7,370 nt of DNA from Xanthomonas cassavae CFBP 4642 (GTDB lineage Bacteria; Pseudomonadota; Gammaproteobacteria; Xanthomonadales; Xanthomonadaceae). This document shows positions 1 through 7,292 of this stretch, in pieces. Every line of letters starts with the position of its first letter. The first letter of the stretch is position 1. Below the pieces are notes generated by a model. That model had not been told where the DNA came from, ran no database searches, and was given only the letters and a program-made list of their open reading frames with translations. A program made the translations under genes and the position numbers. The stretch covers positions 98,385 to 105,754 of the forward strand of contig NZ_CM002139.1 of the NCBI RefSeq assembly GCF_000454545.1, written 5' to 3'.

Positions 1-38
1 TGCACGATGTTGATGCCCATCTCCCACCTGCGTTGTAT

Positions 39-320
39 TCACGTGGGACCATTGTCCAACCGACTCGTCGCAAATCCTGCAACTGCCGGCTGAGCGATGG
101 GGCTAATCAGGAATAGTTTTGTCCAATCCAATAAAAGCCTGAACTTGGACAAACTAAATACAAGGTTTGCACTATGCAGATGCTGCAGAACCGATTCGAG
201 CCATTCTTCAACAGAGTCTGCGTCAGAATAACCTACAGCAATATTAGTGCCTGCCAGGCCTCCGCCCTGCATGAGGCGGCCGAACTTCCACGTTGCAGGT
301 TTTTTCCGGTGGAAACTCAA
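39..320 (-). CDS. Hypothetical protein, probable gene remnant
   Basis: I do not recognise this product. The frame reads as 93 residues from a TTG codon at 320. It stays open further upstream, with no stop, back to the tamB TAG at 393-395, so no natural 5' end is visible. No Shine-Dalgarno sequence precedes the TTG or the internal ATG at 272. The first two thirds look protein-like: a basic stretch, a glycine-rich segment GGGLAGTNIAVGYSD, then an acidic amphipathic stretch with EEWLESVLQHL. The last third, after about residue 60, is less convincing. Codon use is much less GC-biased than in tamB. The simplest reading is the 3' part of a foreign gene left beside tamB after a recombination or deletion. 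It could also be chance. The opposite-strand frame at 174-380 looks less like a protein. No function is proposed. Confidence 0.3.
   Translation of the reverse strand: MSFHRKKPATWKFGRLMQGGGLAGTNIAVGYSDADSVEEWLESVLQHLHSANLVFSLSKFRLLLDWTKLFLISPIAQPAVAGFATSRLDNGPT
118..153. repeat. 9-bp inverted repeat TTTGTCCAA/TTGGACAAA
   Basis: TTTGTCCAA at 118-126 is matched exactly by its reverse complement TTGGACAAA at 145-153, with an 18-base AT-rich spacer. A third copy of the core, TTGTCCAA, lies at 52-59. The spacing of the two arms, 27 bases centre to centre, is wider than a typical single-dimer operator. It could be a pair of half-sites, the stem of a hairpin, or the end of a decayed mobile element. 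No regulator or transposase is seen in the window, so its role is unknown. Confidence 0.45.
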
Positions 321-348
321 CGGCGGGCCGAAGTCTGTCAGAGAATGA

Positions 349-367
349 ACAAGGCAGTCAGCCTTGT
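349..367 (-). terminator. Weak hairpin downstream of tamB
   Basis: ACAAGGC (349-355) and GCCTTGT (361-367) form a perfect 7-bp stem with a 5-base loop, 26 bases past the tamB stop codon. On the tamB transcript the stem is followed by UCAUUCUCUG, which is pyrimidine-rich but has no true U-run. It is therefore at best a weak intrinsic terminator or an RNA 3'-end stabiliser. Two short T-runs lie between the stop codon and the hairpin, on the wrong side for an intrinsic terminator. Confidence 0.35.
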
Positions 368-392
368 CAATATGCGATAAAAATTTGAAAAA

Positions 393-3300
393 CTACTTCT
401 CCCGCCGCCAATTGATCGAGCCCTTGGTCTCCACCGTGCTCGATTCGGCTTCGATGTCGAAGCCGCGGCTGAGCAGGTATTTGAGCGTCAGGACCGAGCC
501 GCTGCCGACCATCGAGACGCCGTAGCCGACGTAGAGTTTTGGCGAGAGATACTTGCCGAAGCCCACCACCGAGCCGACGGTGCTGGATTCGCTCACCCCT
601 GCTTCGTCCAGGCCGAGCTTGGCGCCGATCTGCGAGGCGATCAGGCTGCTGCCGGCCGACAGGGCGGCCGAGGCGGCGCTGACCTGCTGGGTTTCGTCGC
701 TGCTGGCGGTGGACAGGCCGCGGCCGAGCACCAGGTAGGACAGCGCTTCGGATTGCGACATCGCCGGCTCCGACCACACATCGGCACGCGGCGATTCGGC
801 GCGGCCGCTGACGTCGATGCCGGCGGTGACGTCGCCGACCTTGCGTTCTGCGCGCAGGCTAACGCGTGGATCGGAGACGATGTTGTTGTTCCAAGTCAGC
901 TGGCCGCGGCTGATGGTCAGGTCCTGGCCGTAGGCCTTGTAACGGCCGCGCACGTCCAGCCCGCCGTTGGCGGTCATCTCGCGGCCCGGGCGCGCGCGGA
1001 TCTGCATCTGTCCGCTCAGCCCGCCCTTGAGGCCGAAGCCGCTCATGTTGACCTTGTCGCCGAGCACGATGGCCAGGTCCATATCCAGCGGCGAGGCCGG
1101 GGTTTCTTCCGGATCCACCGGGTCCAGCACCACCACGTCCTCCGAGACCGAGGTGCCGCGATCGAGCCGTTCCAGGTCGATATCCGCCTCCGGTACCGTG
1201 ACCTTGCCGCGCAGCTGCATGGTGTTGTCGGCGATGCCGAACTGCATCTCCGGGTTGGCGATGATGCGCAGCTCGCTGGTGTTGTAGGCCAGCACGTTGT
1301 CGCCGCGGATATTCAGTAGCAACGGCGTGCTGGTGCCGAACCACGACAGCCCGCCGTCGATGGTGAGCGTGCCGGGGCCGGACTTGGCCGAGGCGGTGAT
1401 CTTGGCCGAGCCGTCCGGTAGCGCGTCGAAGCGGCCCTTGCCCTCGCTCAGGGTCAAACCCATCGACGGGTATTCGGCAGTGAAATCGCTCAAGGTAGCA
1501 TCGCCGCCCAGCAGCGGCTTGTCGCGGGTGCCGCGCAGGCTGACATGGCCTTCGACCAGACCCTTGGGCCGCACCACATCGGCCACCACCAGCTCCAGCC
1601 AGTACAGCCGCGACATGTTGAGATACAACTCGCCGTTGAGCGGCGCGTAGGCATCCCAGCCGGTGTTGAACTTGGCATCGACAAAGCCGGCGCCCTGGAA
1701 GCCGATACCCAGCTTGGCCTGGATCTGCTGCGGGGTGAAATCGGCCTGCACGCTGAACTGGTCGTAGCGCAGCAACTCGCCGCGATTGGGGTTGCCGGCC
1801 ACCGCCGCGTAGCGGGTTTCGCCCAGGCGGATGCCGCCTTCGGGCGAGGCGATGCGGAACGAGCCTTCCCAGGCATTGCCGCGCGGCTTGAAGCTGCCAT
1901 CCAGCGACAGCTCGCCACGCAGGTAGATCTGCCGACCTTCCTGCTTGGGCAGCCACGGCTGCACCAGCGACAGCGGCAGCGCGTCGCCATGCACCACCAT
2001 CCCCTCGCGCGGCCAGTTGGCGCTGGCGCACAGCGCGCCGCCGGTGGCCGCGCCCAGGCAGGTGTCGGACAGCGTAAACGCGGCGCCATCGGTGCTGAAC
2101 TGCGCTGGCTGGCGCAGTGCCCAGCCATCGCCCTTGGCCGGTGCGATCCGCAGCGTGGCGACCTGGCCCTGCCAGCGCTCGCCATTGCGACGGGCATCGC
2201 CCTGCAGCGCGACGTTGGCCATGCTGTTGGCGATATCGGCATCCAGGCGCAGCGCTTCCACCGCACCGCGTGCCTGCACGCGCACGCTGTCCAGCACCAC
2301 GCCGGCCTCGATCGCCGTGCCCTGCAAGGCCAGCTGCCCGTCGCTGCCGCGCCACGGCAGACGCCCGCGCAAGCTGATGCTCTGCGCGCTGTAGGTGTTC
2401 CAGCGTAAGCCGTTGCCGACCAGGTCGGCAGTGATGTCGGGCGCGTCGCGACGGCCGCTGACCTGCAGCTGCCCGCGCATCGTGCCGGTGGCGCCGGGCA
2501 GCACATCGTCCAGCTGCAACGGCTGCAGCTGCGCGGCGATGTCCAGCTGGTCGCCGATCTTGCCCTTGGCGGTGATGCGGCTGGCGCCCAGCGCCAGTTG
2601 CAGCTCGCCCTCGCCCTGTTCGCCACGCAGGGCGAACTTGCCATTGGCCGACAGCGCGCGCTGACGCAACTGGCCGGTCAGGCTGGGAATGTCTGCAGTG
2701 GCCTCGAAGCCCGGTGACACGCCACCGGCCGGCGCCGGCAGCTGGCGGCCCCTGGAGGCGATCTTGCCGGACAGGTTGCCGTTCCAGCCCGGGACGAAAT
2801 AACCCGGGTCGAACTTGGCCAGCTGGGCAGTGACATCCCACTGCAGCTCCGGGGTCCAGCCCACCTCGCCGGTGAGATCCAGCGCACCGCCCGGGGTCGT
2901 GGCCTGCACCTGCTTGAGCTGCGCACGTTGATCGTTGCCGCGGCTGTCGAACACCAGCGCGGCCTGCTGCCCATCGCGCTCTACCGTGGCGCGACCGATC
3001 GCCGCCCATGCCTTCAGATTGCCGGCCACGCCCAGGCGCGCATCGACCAGTTCCACCGGCACCACCGGCGCATCGGGGGTGGCCGGGTCGGGCGTCGGGG
3101 TGAAGCGCAGGCCGCTGGCGTTGACCGCAAAACGGAAGCTCGGGTTCTGGGAGTCGCGGAAATCGGCGGTGCCGCGCAGCTGGGTGCGGCCTTCGAAGGT
3201 GTCGATCACCAGCGGCTCGACGGTGATGACCTGGTCCAGCAGGCTGATGTGCGATGGCTGCAAGGTGGCGCTCAACTCGCCCTGCTTGACGCTGCCTTGC

Positions 3301-4247
3301 AGGTCGGCGTTGCCGCCCTTGCCGGAGGCCTGCAGGTTCAGTGCGATCGGTGTGGCCGGGGCGGCGTACTCCCCATTGGTGGCCGGCATCAGCAGCGAGG
3401 TGTCCAGCGCCTCGGTCACCGCCTTGAACGCCCAGCTGGGATCGTCGCGGCCGGTGAAGACCAGGCTGGCCTGCAGCGGCGCCGGTGCACGGCCGGCGAT
3501 AGCCACTTCCATCTTGTCCAGGTCCCCGCGCGCCACCAGCCCCAGGCTGGCCAGGGTGCGGCCACGTGCGGCCGGCAGCACCGCAGTGGCGGTGAGATCG
3601 GCGCGGTAATCGTCGTTGGGGATGTAATCCCCGTGCAGGCGGAAATCGCCCATATCGGTGTCGATCACCAGATCGCGCGTACGCAGTTCGCCGGTGGCCA
3701 CTTCCAGGCCACCCTGCATCTTGCGCAGCACGATCATCGGCTGCTGCAACTGGGTGATGCGCAGGTTCTGCACATCGATCTTGTCGGCCTGGATCGCCAG
3801 CGGCACGGTGATCTGCGGCAGCGATTCTGGCCAGCTGGGGAGCTTGAACGGTTCGTCGCTCTTGCCCAGGTTCAACGTGGCGTTGCTGACCTGCACGGCA
3901 TCCAGCTGCAGCTTGCGGCCGAGCAGCGGCCGCAGGTCCGGCTCCAGATACACGCGCTCGGCGGTGAAGTGGATGTCCTGATACTTGAAGTCGACATTGC
4001 GCAGGGTCAGCGGACCGGCGACCGGGCCTTCGACGCTGCCGTAGGTAAAGGTGGCGCCAACCGGCAGGCGCGCGACGACCTGCGCCAGCAACACGTCACG
4101 CCCGGCCACGGTCTGCAGCAGCCAGTAGATGGCGATCAGGGCCAGCAACACCAGCCCCAGCACGGTCAGCCCGGAGCCCACCCAGAACCGGCGTCGGCGA
4201 TAGAAACGCGCGCGGCGCGGTACAGAGGGCGGCGTGGGCGTACTCAC
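393..4247 (-). CDS. tamB: TamB, translocation and assembly module inner-membrane subunit
   Basis: TamB is the inner-membrane-anchored, periplasm-spanning half of the TamA-TamB complex. The family forms a long beta-rich hydrophobic groove and is implicated in outer-membrane protein assembly and, with AsmA-like relatives, in phospholipid transport to the outer membrane. The 1284-residue product is close in length to E. coli TamB. An arginine-rich cytoplasmic stretch (residues 11-20) precedes one transmembrane anchor (about 22-44). A very long stretch of repeating beta-strand sequence with no predicted helical domain follows. The conserved C-terminal TamB domain (formerly DUF490, Pfam PF04357) occupies roughly the last 350 residues. 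It includes the family-typical segment MSQSEALSYLVLGR at 1163-1176 and an amphipathic end SINWRREK. The start is GTG at 4247, whose GTGA overlaps the tamA stop, so translation is probably coupled. No frameshift is seen. The many open frames antisense to this gene are high-GC shadows. Confidence 0.96.
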   Translation of the reverse strand: MSTPTPPSVPRRARFYRRRRFWVGSGLTVLGLVLLALIAIYWLLQTVAGRDVLLAQVVARLPVGATFTYGSVEGPVAGPLTLRNVDFKYQDIHFTAERVYLEPDLRPLLGRKLQLDAVQVSNATLNLGKSDEPFKLPSWPESLPQITVPLAIQADKIDVQNLRITQLQQPMIVLRKMQGGLEVATGELRTRDLVIDTDMGDFRLHGDYIPNDDYRADLTATAVLPAARGRTLASLGLVARGDLDKMEVAIAGRAPAPLQASLVFTGRDDPSWAFKAVTEALDTSLLMPATNGEYAAPATPIALNLQASGKGGNADLQGSVKQGELSATLQPSHISLLDQVITVEPLVIDTFEGRTQLRGTADFRDSQNPSFRFAVNASGLRFTPTPDPATPDAPVVPVELVDARLGVAGNLKAWAAIGRATVERDGQQAALVFDSRGNDQRAQLKQVQATTPGGALDLTGEVGWTPELQWDVTAQLAKFDPGYFVPGWNGNLSGKIASRGRQLPAPAGGVSPGFEATADIPSLTGQLRQRALSANGKFALRGEQGEGELQLALGASRITAKGKIGDQLDIAAQLQPLQLDDVLPGATGTMRGQLQVSGRRDAPDITADLVGNGLRWNTYSAQSISLRGRLPWRGSDGQLALQGTAIEAGVVLDSVRVQARGAVEALRLDADIANSMANVALQGDARRNGERWQGQVATLRIAPAKGDGWALRQPAQFSTDGAAFTLSDTCLGAATGGALCASANWPREGMVVHGDALPLSLVQPWLPKQEGRQIYLRGELSLDGSFKPRGNAWEGSFRIASPEGGIRLGETRYAAVAGNPNRGELLRYDQFSVQADFTPQQIQAKLGIGFQGAGFVDAKFNTGWDAYAPLNGELYLNMSRLYWLELVVADVVRPKGLVEGHVSLRGTRDKPLLGGDATLSDFTAEYPSMGLTLSEGKGRFDALPDGSAKITASAKSGPGTLTIDGGLSWFGTSTPLLLNIRGDNVLAYNTSELRIIANPEMQFGIADNTMQLRGKVTVPEADIDLERLDRGTSVSEDVVVLDPVDPEETPASPLDMDLAIVLGDKVNMSGFGLKGGLSGQMQIRARPGREMTANGGLDVRGRYKAYGQDLTISRGQLTWNNNIVSDPRVSLRAERKVGDVTAGIDVSGRAESPRADVWSEPAMSQSEALSYLVLGRGLSTASSDETQQVSAASAALSAGSSLIASQIGAKLGLDEAGVSESSTVGSVVGFGKYLSPKLYVGYGVSMVGSGSVLTLKYLLSRGFDIEAESSTVETKGSINWRREK

Positions 4248-6025
4248 AGATTGGCCCCGATATCGATATAGAGCTGGAACTGCGAGTCGGGATCGTTCAA
4301 CCCGTGCGCGATGTCCACCCGCACCGGCCCCACCGGCGAGCGCCAGCGCAGACCGAAGCCGATGCCGGTGTGCCAGTCCGGGCGGTCGTCGAAGGCGCTA
4401 CCACCATCGACGAACACCGCCCCACCCCAGGGGCCGCCCTTGAGGTAATGCTCGTATTCGGCGCTGGCGGTGACCACGTTCTTGGCGCCGAGCGCGAATT
4501 CGTCCGGCTTGGGCGTGCGTGGACCGACTTCGCGGAAGGCATAGCCGCGGATACTGTTGGCGCCGCCGGCAAAGAACCGCAGGCTGGGCGGCATCGCCAC
4601 CAGGTCGCTGGTCCAGGTGGTGCCGCCTTCGCCGCGCAGGATCAGCCGGCCGTTGTCGCCGGCGCCCAGGAACCAGCGCAGTTGCCCATACAGCTGGCCA
4701 AAATTGGTGTCCGAGCCGGCCCCTTCGGCGCCACCGCGGATGAACATCTGCCCCGACACCCCGCTGCGCGGAAACAGCCGGTCGTCGACGTTGACGTAGT
4801 TGGCCTGCAGCTGCGGGTAAACCAGGGTAGAGGTCTCGTACACCGCGCCTTCGAAGTCGTCGCCGCTGCTGAAGCGCCAACGCTCGCGCAAGGCGTTGAT
4901 CGAGGCGATCGCGCTCCAGCGCTCGTTGATCTGGCCGCTGCGGCTGCCGGTGAGCTTGACGTTGCGCAGGTCGATGTACTCGGTCTGCTCGTCGTAGAGC
5001 CGCGCCGAGGCGGTGTACCAGCCATCCAGCCAGCGGAACGCCGGCACGCGGTAGCTGGTGGTCAGGCTCTTGCGGTTCTGCGCGTAATCCAGCTGCGTGT
5101 CCATCTTGTGGCCGCGCGAATTGACATAGCGCCTCTCCACCCCGCCGCGCACACCGGCGCCGCTCTCGCTGCCATAACTCAGGCCGGAGGTGTAGACGGT
5201 GCGCTTGGCGCGGGTGAGCTTGACGTCCACCGGCACGCGGCCATCGGCACCGGCTTCTTCCGGCTTGGGCTGGATGTCGATGGTGCTGAAGTAATCCAGC
5301 TTGGTCAGCGACTCACGCAACCGGTCCAGCTTGCCCTCGTGGTAGTAGCTGCCCTCGTCCCAGTAGACCAGGGGATCGAACAGGCCATCGCGAAAGTAGT
5401 CATAGTCGAAGCGCACCTTGCCCATGTCGTAGCGGCGGCCGCTGTCCCAGTTCAGGTCGATGTCGGCGGCATATTCGGCGCGCGTCACTGCCACCCGGCG
5501 CTGGGTGAAGTCGGCATCGAAGTACCCGCGCTCGGCCAGCCGGCGAGTGATGCGCACCTTGCTGGCCTCGTACTGCGGATGGCTGAAGACCTGGCCTTCG
5601 CGCGGTTCGAACTGCTTGAGATCCTGGCCCAGGTAGCGGTCCTGCTCGGCCCAGCCGCTGATGGAGATATGCGAGGTGCGCACCCTCACCGGCTCGCCGC
5701 GGTTCACCGTAATCACCACCGTCACCCGGTCGCCACTGCGCGGCGCGGCCAGTTCGATGGTCGGCGAGTAGTAGCCGAACGGCTCCAGCGCCTCGCGCGT
5801 CTGCCGCTCGGCCTGCGCCAGCAGGTACTCCAGTCGCGACTCGCCCTGCTCCTTGCCCACGGCCTCATATAGAGACAACGAGACCTCGATGTTCTCGATC
5901 ATCTCGGCATCGTCGCCGTCGTCCAGCCCCTTGATCTCGATCTTGTCGATAGTTGCGCGTGCAACCGCTGGTAGCGGCAGGAACACGGTACACAGCAGGG
6001 AGAGAGCAAACGCGACTTTAAGCAT
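4244..6025 (-). CDS. tamA: TamA, outer-membrane Omp85-family barrel of the translocation and assembly module
   Basis: TamA is the outer-membrane partner of TamB, related to BamA, and helps assemble a subset of outer-membrane proteins. The 593-residue product begins with a signal peptide: MLK, a hydrophobic core, then a likely cleavage after AVA (residue 22) or ARA (residue 24). Three POTRA domains follow at roughly 25-110, 113-196 and 199-272, each with the usual beta-alpha-alpha-beta-beta pattern and GYF/GYY-type turns. A beta-barrel runs from about 277 to 593. The loop-6 motif of the Omp85 family is present as SIRGY at about 491-495. The protein ends in a strand QLYIDIGANL, the probable beta-signal. 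I chose the ATG at 6025 because the signal peptide starts there; the frame remains open upstream to 6103, but that extension is arginine-rich and not signal-like. No strong Shine-Dalgarno sequence is visible. It is the first gene of the tamAB operon, overlapping tamB by 4 bases. Confidence 0.96.
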   Translation of the reverse strand: MLKVAFALSLLCTVFLPLPAVARATIDKIEIKGLDDGDDAEMIENIEVSLSLYEAVGKEQGESRLEYLLAQAERQTREALEPFGYYSPTIELAAPRSGDRVTVVITVNRGEPVRVRTSHISISGWAEQDRYLGQDLKQFEPREGQVFSHPQYEASKVRITRRLAERGYFDADFTQRRVAVTRAEYAADIDLNWDSGRRYDMGKVRFDYDYFRDGLFDPLVYWDEGSYYHEGKLDRLRESLTKLDYFSTIDIQPKPEEAGADGRVPVDVKLTRAKRTVYTSGLSYGSESGAGVRGGVERRYVNSRGHKMDTQLDYAQNRKSLTTSYRVPAFRWLDGWYTASARLYDEQTEYIDLRNVKLTGSRSGQINERWSAIASINALRERWRFSSGDDFEGAVYETSTLVYPQLQANYVNVDDRLFPRSGVSGQMFIRGGAEGAGSDTNFGQLYGQLRWFLGAGDNGRLILRGEGGTTWTSDLVAMPPSLRFFAGGANSIRGYAFREVGPRTPKPDEFALGAKNVVTASAEYEHYLKGGPWGGAVFVDGGSAFDDRPDWHTGIGFGLRWRSPVGPVRVDIAHGLNDPDSQFQLYIDIGANL

Positions 6026-6079
6026 CGGCCAAGGATACCCAGCCCTGCTGTGAAGGGACAAAAAATCTGAGCAGGCGCG

Positions 6080-6108
6080 ACTATACGGGCGGCGCAACCC
6101 CATTTGAG
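6080..6108 (-). promoter_or_regulatory. Possible sigma70 promoter of tamA
   Basis: On the minus strand a good -10 element TATAGT (6085-6080) lies 54 bases upstream of the tamA ATG. Seventeen bases further upstream, the -35 position carries CTCAAA (6108-6103), which matches the TTGACA consensus at only three of six positions. The -10 is the only convincing part. Xanthomonas promoters often have poor -35 boxes, so this is a weak prediction. Confidence 0.25.
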
Positions 6109-6283
6109 CCGAGATTACTTTAACGTTTTCTTCACAATCCCGCAGCCGTTCTGTCTCGTCGGAATTAGACGCGTTTGGTTAGGCCAGTTGCTCCGCTTGA
6201 GCTCGCTGTGCTATAGCTAACGAGTCGCAAATAAATGCACGTTCCGCGATCAATTCAACACCAGAATTATTCTTGGTCATGCA

Positions 6284-6403
6284 ATGAAGATAAATGTGCT
6301 TAAAAAACGTCAGTTGCTTAGGTCGTTTCCGTCTTTTTGGGGCCGCAAGCTTGCGCTGAAAATTGCGGGTGCAATGAAAGGATGCAATGACAGACATGCG
6401 TGA
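6284..6403 (+). CDS. Doubtful small basic peptide upstream of the ATP-grasp gene
   Basis: This is a 39-codon frame starting at ATG 6284 and ending at TGA 6401-6403, overlapping the start of the ATP-grasp gene by 17 bases in another frame. The peptide is strongly basic (11 Lys or Arg), with a FPSFWGRK segment and a Gly-Ala-Met-Lys-Gly stretch. It is of interest only because precursor peptides of graspetides often sit immediately upstream of their ATP-grasp maturase. Against it: no Shine-Dalgarno sequence precedes the ATG, there is no glutamate and only one aspartate, and there is no Thr/Ser-plus-Asp/Glu repeated core of the kind such enzymes cross-link. It is most likely spurious or a leader frame coupled to the next gene. 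Confidence 0.15.
   Translation: MKINVLKKRQLLRSFPSFWGRKLALKIAGAMKGCNDRHA
6344..6355. repeat. Perfect 12-bp palindrome CGCAAGCTTGCG
   Basis: CGCAAGCTTGCG is its own reverse complement. It lies 31 bases upstream of the ATP-grasp start codon, between a pyrimidine-rich stretch and the ribosome binding site. It may be an operator or may form a cruciform; as RNA it would be a poor hairpin because it has no loop. Nothing in the window identifies a cognate regulator. Confidence 0.35.
6377..6382 (+). promoter_or_regulatory. Ribosome binding site of the ATP-grasp gene
   Basis: AAAGGA ends 4 bases before the ATG at 6387. It supports that start over the in-frame ATG at 6396, which would be 13 bases away. 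The spacing is slightly short but workable. Confidence 0.6.
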
Positions 6404-7292
6404 TACTTACAAAAAATCCGTACTGATCAACTCTCTCGACGGGGATTTCCATGCAGCCGTCTTTGGGCAAGCGCTGTCTAAGCGCGGCAGCCGCATCATC
6501 CGATGGAATGCCGAGGACTATCCCACTAAATCTTCGGTGAGTATCAGGTATGCACAAGGGTATGCGGATGTACGAATCAGCACAGGGGGGCATCATTTTA
6601 ATGAAGATGACATCGGTGTCGTCTGGAACAGGCGTCGGCGTGTCCCGGAAGTTCCGAAGGTCATCGACGTCAGGGATCGCCAGTTCGTTCAAATGGAACT
6701 GGATTCGGCGTTCCATGCGCACAAGTCGCTCTTTAGAAAGGCGTTCTGGATTAACAAGGGCATTAGCGCGGACGCCTGTGACCTGAAGATTCATCAGCTC
6801 TTGGTGGCGCAAACTGTTGGGCTGCTCATTCCGCGAACGCTGATTAGCAACAGCCCTGAGGAAATTCGTACCTTCATTGAAGGTGCTGGGGAGCATATCT
6901 ACAAGCCACTAACAGGCTATGTGTGGCAAGAGCAAGGTTCAGTAACCCAGACATTTACCGCGAAAGTGACGGCGGAGCTATTGCCCCAGAATAGCCTGCT
7001 AGCTGCAACTCCAGGGATCTTCCAAGCCAAGGTTCCGAAAAAGTATGAGGCGCGTATCCAGTTCTTTGGTCGTTTCTACGGCGGGGTGAGGATTGAGTCC
7101 CACACGCTGGGCGGTGGAGACCTCGACTGGAGAATAGGACAAGGCGGCATCAAGGCGTGTGCGCCGGCAGTTCTTCCCGAAGAAATCTACCACAAATGTC
7201 TCAACCTCATGGAGCGGCTCGACATTGTCAGCGGCGGATTTGATTTCATCATCGATGAGAATGATCAATGGGTCTTCCTAGGGATGGTCTGA
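6387..7292 (+). CDS. MvdC/MvdD-like ATP-grasp peptide maturase, C-terminally truncated
   Basis: The family uses ATP and magnesium to activate side-chain carboxylates of a ribosomal precursor peptide and form ester or amide cross-links (microviridin and other graspetides). The 301-residue product has the N-terminal pre-ATP-grasp domain (about 10-115), including VVWNRRRRVPEVP at 78-90, which matches the family's W-x-RRP region. A linker with FWINKG (120-125) leads to the ATP-grasp fold: the K-x-x-QLL helix (134-139), GLLIPRTLISNSPEEI (145-160), the ATP-binding lysine in YKPL (K173), PGIFQAKVPKKYEARIQFFG (209-228), DWR (247-249), and the metal-binding aspartate in GGFDFI (D286). The family then has FLE-x-N followed by roughly 20-30 more residues. 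Here the frame reads WVFLGMV and stops, so the E-x-N metal ligands are absent and the enzyme is probably inactive. Codon use is AT-richer than tamAB, suggesting transfer. No partner maturase or transporter is present. Substrate assignment is inference; a relative outside RiPP biosynthesis cannot be excluded. Confidence 0.75.
   Translation: MTDMRDTYKKSVLINSLDGDFHAAVFGQALSKRGSRIIRWNAEDYPTKSSVSIRYAQGYADVRISTGGHHFNEDDIGVVWNRRRRVPEVPKVIDVRDRQFVQMELDSAFHAHKSLFRKAFWINKGISADACDLKIHQLLVAQTVGLLIPRTLISNSPEEIRTFIEGAGEHIYKPLTGYVWQEQGSVTQTFTAKVTAELLPQNSLLAATPGIFQAKVPKKYEARIQFFGRFYGGVRIESHTLGGGDLDWRIGQGGIKACAPAVLPEEIYHKCLNLMERLDIVSGGFDFIIDENDQWVFLGMV

Larger units (their letters stand above)
6026..6386. other. 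AT-rich divergent intergenic region between tamA and the ATP-grasp gene
   Basis: These 361 bases separate two divergently transcribed genes. The half near tamA is moderately GC-rich and holds a possible tamA promoter. The half near the ATP-grasp gene is AT-rich (23 of 60 G+C at 6241-6300) and holds a 12-bp palindrome, two copies of ATGCAATGA (6279-6287 and 6382-6390), and two doubtful short reading frames. These are a 39-codon plus-strand frame at 6284-6403 and a 33-codon minus-strand frame at 6179-6280. I see no tRNA, transposase fragment, CRISPR or riboswitch-like structure. No TTCG motif, and so no plant-inducible-promoter box of the HrpX type, is present. Confidence 0.7.

Noticed and set aside
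174..380. 68-codon plus-strand frame near the left edge
   Set aside because: No ribosome binding site, and its composition is less protein-like than the minus-strand frame it overlaps.
859..3009. 716-codon minus-strand frame overlapping tamB in another frame
   Set aside because: Arg/Gln/Ala-rich low-complexity translation with no start signal; an out-of-frame shadow of tamB.
2928..4271. Long 447-codon plus-strand open frame antisense to tamB
   Set aside because: Rich in His, Gln, Arg and Gly with no recognisable domain; a typical shadow of a high-GC gene. The minus-strand frame carries the TamB signature.
4244..4280. TamA ending in Leu instead of the aromatic residue usual for outer-membrane barrels
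   Set aside because: As I recall, E. coli TamA also ends in a Gly-x-Gly-type strand finishing in Leu, so this is probably normal for TamA and not an anomaly.
4304..5872. 522-codon plus-strand frame antisense to tamA
   Set aside because: Ala/Val/His-rich mirror translation of the TamA gene with no domain and no ribosome binding site.
6026..6103. 26-residue N-terminal extension of TamA
   Set aside because: Arginine-rich and not signal-like, whereas the ATG at 6025 begins a complete signal peptide.
6318..6896. 192-codon minus-strand frame antisense to the ATP-grasp gene
   Set aside because: The plus strand carries clear ATP-grasp motifs and a ribosome binding site; the antisense frame has neither.
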